Below are positions 17,736 to 27,185 of a stretch of DNA of 64,000 nt, in pieces. This DNA comes from Ruminococcus bovis (GTDB taxonomy: Bacteria > Bacillota > Clostridia > Oscillospirales > Acutalibacteraceae), in contig NZ_CP039381.1 in NCBI RefSeq assembly GCF_005601135.1, forward strand, positions 1,175,941 through 1,239,940, in the 5' to 3' direction. The position numbers and the translations under genes are program-made. How positions within the stretch are numbered: the stretch's first letter is position 1; each line of letters opens with the position of its first letter. The notes below the pieces were generated by a model that was given only the letters and a program-made list of their open reading frames with translations, did no database searches and had not been told where the DNA came from.

Positions 17736-20700
17736 TTGGAAACCAAAGAAAGACGCTTTGAACAGGATATCGAGACGTTCTTCCTCTCCGATGAGGGCGG
17801 TTATGTTTCGCTGAAAAGCAGTCAGTTCGATGTTGACAAGTGCATCTGTATGGACGTGCTGTGCAGGTTCATCGAAAAGACACAGCCGAAAGCGTGGGCG
17901 AAGTATCTCAAATACTACGGCGAGAACGCACAGGAAAAGCTCTATTTCCGCCTTGAAAAGTGCATCAGCGAACAGGGCTTGATCTATGTTCTTCGCCACG
18001 GTATCGAAGACCTCGGCATCAAGCTGAAAGTCTGCTACTTCAAGCCCGAAACTGCCCTCAATGATCTCGATGTGGAGCGCTATGAGGCGAATATCCTCGG
18101 CTGCACAAGACAATTCCGCTATTCCCCACACAATACAAATACCATTGATATGGTACTATCCGTGAATGGTATTCCCGTTGTATCTATTGAACTGAAAAAC
18201 CAACTTACAGGGCAAGATTATCAATGTGCAATCAAGCAATATAAAAACGATCGTAGCAGTAAGGAGTTTTGTTTCCGACTTGACCATCGCTTCCTCGTAT
18301 ATTTTGCTGTTGACCTTTATGAAGTCTGGATGACAACGCAACTCAAAGACGGAAGCACCTATTTTATGCCGTTCAATCAAGGCTCAAACGGAGCTGGCGT
18401 TAGTGGTAGCGCAGGCAATCCTGAATACCCTGATGGATATGTAACACATTATCTTTGGGAAGAAGTCTTGCAACGGGATTCACTTATGGATATCCTCTAC
18501 AGATTTGTTTCTCACGTTAAGGAAAAGGATGTAGATACAGGAAAAACAAAAGAGAAACTGCTGTTCCCACGTTATCATCAATATGATGTGGTGCGTAAAG
18601 TTCTTGCCGATGTAAAGGTTAATGGTTCTGGAAACAATTATCTTATCCAGCACAGTGCCGGTTCGGGCAAATCAAATTCTATTGCGTGGATTGCCTATCG
18701 TCTGGCTTCTATTCACGACGCAAATGACGAAGGGATATTTGATTCCGTTATCGTAGTAACAAACCGTGTCGTACTTGACGGGCAGCTTCAGGACACAATC
18801 AACAGCTTTGAGCACAAGGTTGGTCTTGTGGAAGCGATAGATGATAAAAAGAATTCCCACAGCCTTGCAGAAGCAATTAACGATGGTAAAAAAATAATTA
18901 TCAGTACGGTTCAGAAATTCTTGTTTGGCTACAAGGATATGAATAGTTATACGGGTAAAAAGTTTGCAATCATCATTGATGAAGCACATCAGGGACAAAG
19001 CGGCGAAAGTGCAAGAATGCTCCGCAGGAGCCTGATAGATCTTGGTGTAGCTATCAAAGATTATGCCGAGGAGCAGGAAATCAACATAGAAGATGTTGAT
19101 CTGACAGATGAGTATATAAACGCAGTAATCGGTCAGGGTAGACACGCAAATCAGTCTTTCTTCGCTTTTACAGCAACGCCAAAAGGTGAAACTATTGAGG
19201 TTTTCGGAACGCCTTACACCAAACCTGACGGTACTCCGGGTAAACGTCCATTCCACGTCTATTCTATGAAGCAAGCTATAGATGAAGGATTTATCCTTGA
19301 TGTATTACAGGACTATACCACTATCCGTGAAGCGTTCAAGCTTGTAAAAGTATCCGAGGATAATCCCGAACTAATTGAAGGAGCGGCTTCAAAAGCACTA
19401 TTCAAATATTATAAGAAGCACGGATATACAATTACGCAAAAAACTGAAATGATTATGTCTAATTTCCTTGCTAACGGCAGATTTCAAATTGGAGGGAAAG
19501 GTAAGGCAATGGTGGTTGCAGATAGCCGTGCAAATGCGGTTCGTTATTATCTTGCAATCAAGCAATATCTGAAAGACAATCCAGTGGTTTCAGCAGGATG
19601 TGATGTTATGATTGCTTTTTCAGGAGAAATCACGCTTGAAGAAATGCCAACGGAAAAGCCTTTTACAGAAGCGACTATGAACCTTGATGAAAACGGAAAG
19701 TATATCACAACTGATAAAAAGTTCCGAAAAGTTTTCCACAGCAATCAATACAATATCCTTGTTGTTGCTAACAAGTACCAAACAGGTTTTGACGAACCGC
19801 TGTTACATTCAATGTACATTGATAAAAAATTAAAAAGTGTCGCAGCAGTACAGACGCTCTCTCGCTTGAATCGAACTTGTTTTGGAAAGACAAGCACTTT
19901 TGTCCTTGATTTTGAGAACACCGAAGAGGAGATCAAGAAGGCGTTCCAACCGTTTTATGAGGAATCTTCTATGGAGGGTGAAACAGACCTGAATGCTGTT
20001 TATGATTACAGAAATAAGCTGCACGATTATATGCTGTTCAACTATGATGATGTAGAAGAATTCAACAACTTTATGTCAGGACAGTCCGGAAAAGGTCAAA
20101 ATGCTGCCGCTCTCGGTCAACTTGCTGGTATGTTTAGACCTGTTATAGACAGATATAGAGAGCTTTCTGAAGATGACCAATATGATGTTCGTGATTACCT
20201 CCGTAAGTTCACAAGGACTTATAGTTATGTCACTCAAATTGTCAGACTTCACGACAAAGACCTTTTTGCTGAGTATCTCTACACTTCAAACCTTCTGAGG
20301 TTATTGCCTAAATCGGGAAAAGACATCGTTGATATAGACGATAAGGTCAAACTTGAATATGCAAATCTTAAAGAAACGCATACAGGCGCAATAATACTTG
20401 ATGAAAAGAAAGTTGTCTGGACTCCAAGCGGGACATCGGAACCTAAAAAACCTAACAAGAAAAAGGATACATTGCAGAGTATCATAGATAAAGTGAACGA
20501 GCGCTTTGACGGTCAATTCACCGAAGCAGACAGGGTTATAATTGAGGGCATATATCGAATGTTTATGGACGATAAGGACGTTAAAAAGTTCAAAAAATAT
20601 GCCAACGATAATAGCACTGAAATGTTTGTGAATTCCCTTTTCCCTGATAAATTCAAGGAGATTGTTACACAGTGTTTCCTTGATAACAACGAATCTTTCC

Positions 20701-20786
20701 AGAAACTGTTTAACGATCCTGAATTCTATCAGAAAGTACAGGACGTTATGGCAAAAGAACTATATAAGACACTGAGAAAAGATTAA
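17736..20786 (+). CDS. hsdR: type I restriction endonuclease/translocase subunit
   Basis: About 1016 aa. The AAGGAGG at 17722 is one base from the ATG at 17730 but well placed for the TTG at 17736, which I take as the start. The nuclease core is near residues 135-152 (TIDMVLSVNGIPVVSIELKN, a PD-(D/E)XK pattern). The helicase motor has HSAGSGKSN near residue 305, IIDEAHQGQSGE near 414 and FTATPKG after it. HsdR pulls DNA and cuts unmodified molecules. The first 130 codons are G+C-richer than the rest. Confidence 0.94.
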   Translation: METKERRFEQDIETFFLSDEGGYVSLKSSQFDVDKCICMDVLCRFIEKTQPKAWAKYLKYYGENAQEKLYFRLEKCISEQGLIYVLRHGIEDLGIKLKVCYFKPETALNDLDVERYEANILGCTRQFRYSPHNTNTIDMVLSVNGIPVVSIELKNQLTGQDYQCAIKQYKNDRSSKEFCFRLDHRFLVYFAVDLYEVWMTTQLKDGSTYFMPFNQGSNGAGVSGSAGNPEYPDGYVTHYLWEEVLQRDSLMDILYRFVSHVKEKDVDTGKTKEKLLFPRYHQYDVVRKVLADVKVNGSGNNYLIQHSAGSGKSNSIAWIAYRLASIHDANDEGIFDSVIVVTNRVVLDGQLQDTINSFEHKVGLVEAIDDKKNSHSLAEAINDGKKIIISTVQKFLFGYKDMNSYTGKKFAIIIDEAHQGQSGESARMLRRSLIDLGVAIKDYAEEQEINIEDVDLTDEYINAVIGQGRHANQSFFAFTATPKGETIEVFGTPYTKPDGTPGKRPFHVYSMKQAIDEGFILDVLQDYTTIREAFKLVKVSEDNPELIEGAASKALFKYYKKHGYTITQKTEMIMSNFLANGRFQIGGKGKAMVVADSRANAVRYYLAIKQYLKDNPVVSAGCDVMIAFSGEITLEEMPTEKPFTEATMNLDENGKYITTDKKFRKVFHSNQYNILVVANKYQTGFDEPLLHSMYIDKKLKSVAAVQTLSRLNRTCFGKTSTFVLDFENTEEEIKKAFQPFYEESSMEGETDLNAVYDYRNKLHDYMLFNYDDVEEFNNFMSGQSGKGQNAAALGQLAGMFRPVIDRYRELSEDDQYDVRDYLRKFTRTYSYVTQIVRLHDKDLFAEYLYTSNLLRLLPKSGKDIVDIDDKVKLEYANLKETHTGAIILDEKKVVWTPSGTSEPKKPNKKKDTLQSIIDKVNERFDGQFTEADRVIIEGIYRMFMDDKDVKKFKKYANDNSTEMFVNSLFPDKFKEIVTQCFLDNNESFQKLFNDPEFYQKVQDVMAKELYKTLRKD

Positions 20787-20820
20787 GCATATAAACACAA
20801 AACTAAATATTTTTTGCCTA

Positions 20821-20907
20821 TATAGAGTGCGTGAGGGACAAGCCCTGTGACCGCACACCAACCTACCGAAAGGCAAGGTGGTAATGCTTGAATGATGGGT
20901 GACTATA
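20821..20907 (+). ncRNA. SAM-I/SAM-IV-clan riboswitch-like aptamer
   Basis: The stretch folds like a compact SAM-I/IV aptamer. P1 pairs TATAG (20821-20825) with CTATA (20903-20907). P2 pairs GTGCG with CGCAC around GAGGGACAAGCCCTGTGA. P3 is CCAACCT ... AAGGTGG, with the AAGGTGGTAAT line that corresponds to the SAM-I core. The CAAGC loop of P2 can pair with GCTTG downstream, as in the SAM-I pseudoknot. No P4-type extra hairpin is seen, like the SAM-I-IV variant class. It leads the 95-aa gene. Assignment is by eye, not a covariance search. Confidence 0.68.
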
Positions 20908-20913
20908 AATACA

Positions 20914-20937
20914 AGCGCCTATCAACCGATGGGCGCT
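20914..20937 (+). terminator. expression-platform hairpin after the riboswitch
   Basis: A 10-bp stem, AGCGCCTATC with GATGGGCGCT (one G-T pair), around AACC, followed by a broken T-rich tract (TTTGCTCTGCTCTCTTTT). It stands between the aptamer and the ribosome site at about 20,971, as expected for a transcriptional switch. Confidence 0.55.
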
Positions 20938-20983
20938 TTGCTCTGCTCTCTTTTGGTAATACAATATATTCAGGAGGATTCTT

Positions 20984-21271
20984 ATGTCACACACAATTAA
21001 ACAACTTTCCCAAATGAATGGCAGAGTGTATGTGTATTTTAAGACAGCCGATCTTTGTCAACAATTTTTGAATCAAGCTGAACAGGAAGGTTTTGCTTTC
21101 CAAGATGGCGTTAAGCCAACAGAGCGACACATAAGCGATGTGATCGCAGTCAATAAAGATTATACCATCAACTATGTAGGAACTGTTGGTCACATAGCTT
21201 TTGGTAGCAATGTCCAAAAAATTGGAAATGAAAGCCTAATACGCATTGATTACGCGGATTTCATCCGATGA
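20984..21271 (+). CDS. 95-aa protein of unknown function behind a riboswitch-like RNA
   Basis: Begins MSHTIKQLSQMNGRVYVYF with AGGAGG 8 bases upstream, and ends SLIRIDYADFIR. It is mixed alpha/beta, without membrane segments or catalytic motifs. I recall similar small proteins in other Firmicutes elements but know no function. Its leader carries the SAM-clan RNA, and its last 35 bases plus terminator recur inverted at 28,400-28,473. Confidence 0.6.
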   Translation: MSHTIKQLSQMNGRVYVYFKTADLCQQFLNQAEQEGFAFQDGVKPTERHISDVIAVNKDYTINYVGTVGHIAFGSNVQKIGNESLIRIDYADFIR

Positions 21272-21310
21272 TAGCTTAAGCCGTGCTATGATATATTTGT
21301 AGCACGGCTT
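21236..21310 (+). repeat. left copy of a ~75-bp inverted repeat
   Basis: It covers the last 12 codons of the 95-aa gene and its terminator. The reverse complement of 28,400-28,473 aligns to it with one gap and perhaps 15-20 differences. Confidence 0.75.
21278..21310 (+). terminator. terminator after the 95-aa gene
   Basis: AAGCCGTGCTA pairs perfectly with TAGCACGGCTT around an 11-base loop, followed by AATTCT. The same stem recurs at 28,400. Confidence 0.75.
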
Positions 21311-21348
21311 AATTCTGATCATTTGTATATAAAATATATATTCACCTA

Positions 21349-21377
21349 TTGGATTTTAAATAGATTTGTGATAAAAT
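21349..21377 (+). promoter_or_regulatory. promoter of the GTPase-HerA-nuclease operon
   Basis: TTGGAT (21349-21354), 17 bases, TAAAAT (21372-21377); the ATG at 21414 is about 35 bases downstream. No other promoter-like site or terminator is obvious until 28,249. Confidence 0.6.
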
Positions 21378-21413
21378 AATATTAATTATATGGTTTTGAG
21401 GAGAGCTAAAACA

Positions 21414-23813
21414 ATGGCTAAGAAAATCATAAAAATCACATATAATCCATATGACAATCATATCAAGTTTATTATCTCACTTGATTCTGGTAAAGTATGG
21501 CAGGAGCTTGCTGATACATCTGAACTCTTGAAATATCAGAATCAGGAATGTGTCTTTTCAAATTGTGTAGAAGATATTGTTAGCTACATCAATCAGTACC
21601 AGAACAGTAGCTTGGAAGGACTGTGTATACAATTTGTTGGCACAGGCGATGATTTTTCGATACTTGAAGAAGTAGTTAAGAGCGAGAATAGGAATTCTAA
21701 CAAAAAAGGTAAGATACTAACTGAATATGTAGGAGTGTATAAATCGGCGGATGAATCAATCGAAATAATACGTTCTGCATATAACAGAATATCAAGTGAA
21801 TTTGAGGACTACCTTCCCGGAAATAAAAAGTATGAAACTAATACCAGTTATGCAGAGATTGGTGATTTAATCAACCTATTTACTGCTACAGTTAGCAGCG
21901 ATATACCAATTTGCGTGATTGGTACTTATAGCGTCGGTAAATCGGCGTTTATCAATGCTATAATCGGAGATGAGATACTTCCAAGCAAGGTTGATCCCTG
22001 CACAGCTAAAGATGTTAAAGTTGAAAGCGGAACAGAAGTTTCCTTTAGTATTGAATACAAGGGAGAGCCGATTACATACGTTATTAATCCCGGTCATATT
22101 GAATCTCGTGATGAAGAGTCAGAGTTTGCTGAAGAATTCAGAAAAGCTATTTGTGAGCATTGTGTTTTTTTAGGTAAGAATTCAAATGAGATTCTTCACG
22201 ATATTCTGATTGCGCTTAATGAGAGTGAGAAAACGTTTCCTCCAATTGCTGATGTAGGCTGGAATATTTCTATTAGGCTTCCGTTTGTAAATTCTATTCT
22301 TAAACAAGATAAGTGTAAAATCATTATTTTTGATACGCCCGGAAGCAACAATAGCGATATTGATCAGCACGCACATAGAGAGTCCCTTGAAAAGATGATG
22401 GGTAAACAGACCAATGCCCTTCCGATATTCGTTATGGATAGGAATCAAGTTATTTCAAACGATAATAACGAGGTAAAAAGTCTGCTTGATGAAAACAGGA
22501 AGGGATTCTCAAATCCTAACTGTCTTATTGTGTTCTCAAAAGCAGAGAATATTCCAACTTCTGCCTTTAGTCAGCCAATACCACCGGCATTTCTTAATTG
22601 GCATGGAAAGGCTACTTTTTTGTATGTCTGTGCTGTTGGTGCTATTGGAGAGAAGAAAAGAGATGAAAGATGGCTTGATCCGGAATATCAGGATGGATAT
22701 AAGGATTGGAAGCTGAAATATAACAGTGATCACAGAACACTTCCGAGTCATAATATAGTTCCCTGCGGAAGGGTGATGGATACGAATACACGTGCATTGA
22801 TTAGCGACGAATTGTACGCAACAGGTATCCCGTCTGTTGAAGATGAAATCAATTACTATGTTCAGAGATATGCAAATTACAAGAAATGCGTGAGCGGAAG
22901 TAAACTACTTCAAAACGCATTGCTACTGGCAAAGAAACAGCTTAAAGACCAGAAAAAAGAACTGGCAGAAACTAAAGATAAGAAAGAGAAAGAACAAACC
23001 GCCAAAAGGAACGAACTGATAAAGGCTATTGATGGAGTAAAAATCAAAACCATTAATATTCAGTGTGTGATTGAAAAATATCAAACAATTTTGGAAGATT
23101 ATTGCTCTACGGTTTTACCTGAAATTCAATCTATTTGGGGAGAAGCTAAAAAATCTAAGAATCCAACAAAATATGTTGAGATGCATTTGCAGACACATTG
23201 TATGGAAGGTTTGTTTCTAAAAGCTTATGAAGGAGAAACCGGAATCCAGAGAGAAATAGTCAAGATTCTATCAGGGTGCGCTAATGATTACAAGGCAGAA
23301 CTGCTTAGAATCGTCAAAGGTGAGGGCAGCAGTTTGTCAGAAGATGCTCTGGAGGAGCTGAGCGAAATTTTTAATTCTATCAATACTCCAAATTTTGTGG
23401 AAGTGGGTATTAATGGGAACCAGCTCTTCAACCTTATCGCACAGATACCTTTTTTCAGAGAACAATTTGAAAAGATGTATATTGAGAGTATTGCCGAAAG
23501 CATTTGCAAACAGCTAAAGCACCAAAAAGGAGGTCTATTTAGGAAGGATAGGCTTGGTTTATTCGCAGAACAATGTATTCAGCAACCTGTACAGGCGTAT
23601 TTTTCTCAACTTAAGACTTGGCAATCTACTCATATTGACAGAATCAAAGAGACGTTAGATAAAGATAATTATATATTGAGTCAGTATGATGCTTATATCA
23701 TAGAGCTTGAACAGCAAATAGAAAGACTTGAAAATAGACTTAACAATCTGACTGATGTGGAGGTTATTCTTGGGACTGTGCTAAATGCCCAAGAGTTGGA
23801 GGTAAGCTTATGA
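21414..23813 (+). CDS. dynamin-like large GTPase
   Basis: About 799 aa. I use the ATG at 21414, with GAGGAG upstream; the longer frame from 21390 runs through that site. The GTPase domain has G1 GTYSVGKSAF near residue 169, G3 DTPGSNNSDID near residue 307 and a weak G4 at VFSKAEN near residue 374. Residues about 495-545 and 750-790 are coiled coils, flanking a helical region, as in bacterial dynamin-like or GIMAP/LeoA-like proteins. Such proteins remodel membranes or sense invasion in some phage-defence systems. It is the first gene of a five-gene operon and overlaps the next by 4 bp. Confidence 0.78.
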   Translation: MAKKIIKITYNPYDNHIKFIISLDSGKVWQELADTSELLKYQNQECVFSNCVEDIVSYINQYQNSSLEGLCIQFVGTGDDFSILEEVVKSENRNSNKKGKILTEYVGVYKSADESIEIIRSAYNRISSEFEDYLPGNKKYETNTSYAEIGDLINLFTATVSSDIPICVIGTYSVGKSAFINAIIGDEILPSKVDPCTAKDVKVESGTEVSFSIEYKGEPITYVINPGHIESRDEESEFAEEFRKAICEHCVFLGKNSNEILHDILIALNESEKTFPPIADVGWNISIRLPFVNSILKQDKCKIIIFDTPGSNNSDIDQHAHRESLEKMMGKQTNALPIFVMDRNQVISNDNNEVKSLLDENRKGFSNPNCLIVFSKAENIPTSAFSQPIPPAFLNWHGKATFLYVCAVGAIGEKKRDERWLDPEYQDGYKDWKLKYNSDHRTLPSHNIVPCGRVMDTNTRALISDELYATGIPSVEDEINYYVQRYANYKKCVSGSKLLQNALLLAKKQLKDQKKELAETKDKKEKEQTAKRNELIKAIDGVKIKTINIQCVIEKYQTILEDYCSTVLPEIQSIWGEAKKSKNPTKYVEMHLQTHCMEGLFLKAYEGETGIQREIVKILSGCANDYKAELLRIVKGEGSSLSEDALEELSEIFNSINTPNFVEVGINGNQLFNLIAQIPFFREQFEKMYIESIAESICKQLKHQKGGLFRKDRLGLFAEQCIQQPVQAYFSQLKTWQSTHIDRIKETLDKDNYILSQYDAYIIELEQQIERLENRLNNLTDVEVILGTVLNAQELEVSL

Positions 23814-24175
23814 GTGAATTGAATAGTTCGATTTTGAAACTTTCCAGAAATATTTGTTCGGGTAAGTGTGGCGTTGAGAAAACCGAAGCTGTGATAAAAG
23901 ATCTTGAAGCAAAGTTTGGTGACTGGGATATGCCAGTTGAACTTCCAGATGGTTCAAATATGACGAAGGAGCAGCATTTGAAAGCCCTTTCAGATACCAT
24001 TAATTCGGGAGTGTTTTCAAAAGATGCACTTCGGACAATGGCGTTGTTGTCTGAGGAAATCTATTCAAGCAAAAGCAGATTCAGTGGGAAGAAACTATTG
24101 GTCATAGGCGGTGTAGTTGGCTTTGTAATTGTTGTCGGCATTGTTATCATCGTGACTATAAGAGGTGCAAAATGA
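23810..24175 (+). CDS. small C-terminally anchored membrane protein
   Basis: A 121-aa protein with a soluble helical N-terminus (motif NICSGKCG, residues 14-21) and one C-terminal membrane helix (about residues 96-117, LLVIGGVVGFVIVVGIVIIV), ending in a short basic tail. It overlaps both the GTPase and the HerA-like gene by 4 bp, so the three are translationally coupled. It may anchor the GTPase or ATPase at the membrane; that is inference. Confidence 0.6.
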   Translation: MSELNSSILKLSRNICSGKCGVEKTEAVIKDLEAKFGDWDMPVELPDGSNMTKEQHLKALSDTINSGVFSKDALRTMALLSEEIYSSKSRFSGKKLLVIGGVVGFVIVVGIVIIVTIRGAK

Positions 24176-27168
24176 ATCAAAGAAAAAAGGAAATAACGAA
24201 CAAACAAACCTATGTGGCTCCGGTCGATTCGGATGAAGTACAAAAAGTGGTCAATGAAATGATTGGTCAATGCTCAGCATCAGTGTTCAAGAATTATCTT
24301 CCATATATTTCGAGAGCATATGATGTAAAGTCTCTCGAAGATTCAATAGCGCCCGAGGAAACAGTTGCCTTTTTTGATATAACAAAACTTGTTATAGAGG
24401 AAAAAGACAAGATGGTAGAAAAGTTGAAGAATGTATATCATTTATTGGCATACTCAGACAAAAGTCTTGCTCTAATCATCCATAGAAAACATGATGGTTG
24501 CCAAATTGGACTTGCGGTGGGTAAATGTCAGGATTCTGAAGCGGCTACAAAAATGGCTGAGAGCTTACAAGATGCGTTAGTTGGGAATTTTCCGGGAACA
24601 TCTTGTAGTGAGGTTCTTTCTTATACGGATTCTGAAGATTGCATCTTCCAAGCGCTGAATGAGTCTTCTTTCTTTAATGAAAATAATATATCTAATTATA
24701 ATTCTATTGCTGTAGTATCAAACATTGCTTCTCAGTTTTCAGAGGACTATATCAATCAAGGGATTGAAAAAGTGATTGATGGTATTGTTCCGGCTGAAAA
24801 CAAGGAATATACTATGGTTATTTTGGGCGAAGCTTTGAATAATGAGATGTTGGAAAGAAAAAAGCGTGAGCTGTACGCTATCTATACTGGATTAAGTCCG
24901 TATTCAAAACGAACCGAGAATTGGAATTGGTCAAAAAGCCAGAACTGGAGTAAGAACTGGAATGCAGGGCTTGCTTTTATTGTAAGTCTTGGTGGCGGCA
25001 AGAACAAAAGTGAGTCTGAAAGCGAGTCTTCTGGAACATCCGTAGAGATTAATCAATATGCAGTGACTCATACTCTCGAAATTATAGAAAAGCAAATGGA
25101 GCGTCTTGAAAAGTGCGAAGCGCTGGGGATTTGGGATATTGCAACTTATGTTTTTTCTCCTGATTGTCAACTTGCCAGTGAAGTGGCTCATATGTATATG
25201 TCTCTTACACAAGGCAATGAATCTTTCTATGAAAAACCGTCAATCAATGTTTGGAATTCGCAACGAAACGAGAAAAAGACTAAAGAAGCAGTAAGTGCTA
25301 TTGCAAAATGTGTTCGGAAAATCGTCCATCCGACGTTTATAAAGAAACCTGACTATAAAGATAATTATGCAGAATATTGGGCGAATGAAGTTACTCCTAC
25401 ATCTATTATTTCCGGAGCAGAACTGGCTCTTGCAATGAATTTGCCCAAAAAGTCAGTGCCGGGATTATCACTGATAGAATGCGCTTCTTTCGGAAGAGAA
25501 GTATTATCATTTGATAAAGAATATTCGGGTGATGTTCATATTGGAAAAATACACCATATGCATCATAACGAAAAAAAGAATGTGGACTTGAATAAGAATT
25601 CGATCTCCTCTCATGTTTTTATTACTGGTTCAACTGGATCTGGAAAAAGCAATTCGGTTTACACCATTCTCAATGCGCTCAAAACAACCTTTATGGTAAT
25701 AGAACCTGCAAAGGGAGAATATAAATACGAATTTGCAGATAATGTTAAGGTGTTTGGTTCAAATCCACAGATGAGTGCACTTCTAAGAATCAATCCTTTT
25801 TCCTTTAATAGAGGAATCCATGTTTATGAACATATAGATAGATTACTGGATGTCTTTAATGTTTGCTGGCCTATGTATGCAGCTATGCCCGCAGTTTTAA
25901 AGGATGCGATAATAAAAGCATATGAGAACTGCGGATGGAATCTTATTACATCAACGAATGAGAAGGGTGATATATTTCCAACATTTGTTGATATATGCGA
26001 AGAGATTGACAGTATCATTAATAGTTCAGATTATTCTGATGAGAACAAGGGCAATTATAGAGGATCACTGAAAACAAGATTAAATTCTCTTACAAATGGC
26101 ATTAACCAACTGATATTTTGTAATGGTAATCTATCAGATAAGGATTTGTTTGAACAAAACACGATAATTGATCTTAGCAGAATTGGCTCAAGTGAGAATA
26201 AGTCTCTGATAATGGGATTGCTGGTTATCAGACTGCAAGAATATAGGATGTCAGAAGCAGTCATTAATTCTGAACTCAGGCACGTAACGGTTTTGGAAGA
26301 AGCTCATAACCTTCTTCGCAAAGCTTCAGCATCAACTACTATTGAAGGATCTAATGTATCTGAAAAATCAGTTGAAATGATTGCAAATGCGATTGCTGAA
26401 ATGAGAACTTATGGAGAAGGCTTCATTATCGTAGATCAATCACCATCATTGCTTGATATGTCTGCAATACGTAACACTAATACTAAGATTATCCTTAGAT
26501 TACCAGATAAAGATGACCGTGAATTGGTTGGTAGGGCGGCAAATCTGAATGATGAACAAATCAGGGAACTTGCCAGATTACAAAGAGGAGTGGCGGCTGT
26601 TTATCAAAACGAATGGATTGAGCCTATTTTATGTATGATAGATAAATACAACTCAAAGGTTGACTTCCAGAATGTTATAGATGGAGATAATATGCCAGGA
26701 GAGAATGCTATAGCACGTCGCTATATTAATTCGTGTGTTTATGATCCTGAATATATCCTAAGAAAATCTGATTATGAGTTTATTGATTGCCTTAACCAGA
26801 TAAATTGTGAAGGAACGATTAAAGCACTTCTAATTGATTTTCGAAGAACTCCATTTGAACAGGCACAAATGACTTGGCAGAAGCTGGCGTTTAAGTATTT
26901 CAAGATTAGGGAATGTTTAAACCGATTATCAGATATGAATTCTTTTGAGGAATGGAATGATAGCGTCATCACACAACTTCAAAAATTCGATTTTGATGAA
27001 TCTATCTCCCTGAGTAAAGAATCAGAACAGTTCTATCGGTTTTCACAGTTGATGACATTGGAATCTATTCTCTGGTTGCAGGCAGCTCAGATTGACCAAC
27101 CTGAGAAGGGAATGAAATTAAAAAACTATATGAGCGAATTCAGAAATACATTCATGAAAGGTACTTAA
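24172..27168 (+). CDS. HerA/VirB4-like (DUF87-type) ATPase
   Basis: A 998-aa protein. Walker A is GSTGSGKSN near residue 486, followed by FMVIEPAKGEYKYEF; the Walker B region is VTVLEEAHNLLRK near residue 708, with IIVDQSPSLLDMS and NTKIILRLPD after it. This is the HerA/TraC/VirB4 branch of hexameric P-loop pumps. The 470-residue N-terminus is unusual: a Trp-rich stretch NWNWSKSQNWSKNWNAG and a Ser/Glu run follow near residues 247-290. HerA ATPases drive DNA end processing with a nuclease, while VirB4-type ones drive secretion. The next gene is a nuclease, so both fit. Confidence 0.75.
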   Translation: MNQRKKEITNKQTYVAPVDSDEVQKVVNEMIGQCSASVFKNYLPYISRAYDVKSLEDSIAPEETVAFFDITKLVIEEKDKMVEKLKNVYHLLAYSDKSLALIIHRKHDGCQIGLAVGKCQDSEAATKMAESLQDALVGNFPGTSCSEVLSYTDSEDCIFQALNESSFFNENNISNYNSIAVVSNIASQFSEDYINQGIEKVIDGIVPAENKEYTMVILGEALNNEMLERKKRELYAIYTGLSPYSKRTENWNWSKSQNWSKNWNAGLAFIVSLGGGKNKSESESESSGTSVEINQYAVTHTLEIIEKQMERLEKCEALGIWDIATYVFSPDCQLASEVAHMYMSLTQGNESFYEKPSINVWNSQRNEKKTKEAVSAIAKCVRKIVHPTFIKKPDYKDNYAEYWANEVTPTSIISGAELALAMNLPKKSVPGLSLIECASFGREVLSFDKEYSGDVHIGKIHHMHHNEKKNVDLNKNSISSHVFITGSTGSGKSNSVYTILNALKTTFMVIEPAKGEYKYEFADNVKVFGSNPQMSALLRINPFSFNRGIHVYEHIDRLLDVFNVCWPMYAAMPAVLKDAIIKAYENCGWNLITSTNEKGDIFPTFVDICEEIDSIINSSDYSDENKGNYRGSLKTRLNSLTNGINQLIFCNGNLSDKDLFEQNTIIDLSRIGSSENKSLIMGLLVIRLQEYRMSEAVINSELRHVTVLEEAHNLLRKASASTTIEGSNVSEKSVEMIANAIAEMRTYGEGFIIVDQSPSLLDMSAIRNTNTKIILRLPDKDDRELVGRAANLNDEQIRELARLQRGVAAVYQNEWIEPILCMIDKYNSKVDFQNVIDGDNMPGENAIARRYINSCVYDPEYILRKSDYEFIDCLNQINCEGTIKALLIDFRRTPFEQAQMTWQKLAFKYFKIRECLNRLSDMNSFEEWNDSVITQLQKFDFDESISLSKESEQFYRFSQLMTLESILWLQAAQIDQPEKGMKLKNYMSEFRNTFMKGT

Positions 27169-27185
27169 TATCGGGGGTGTAGTGT

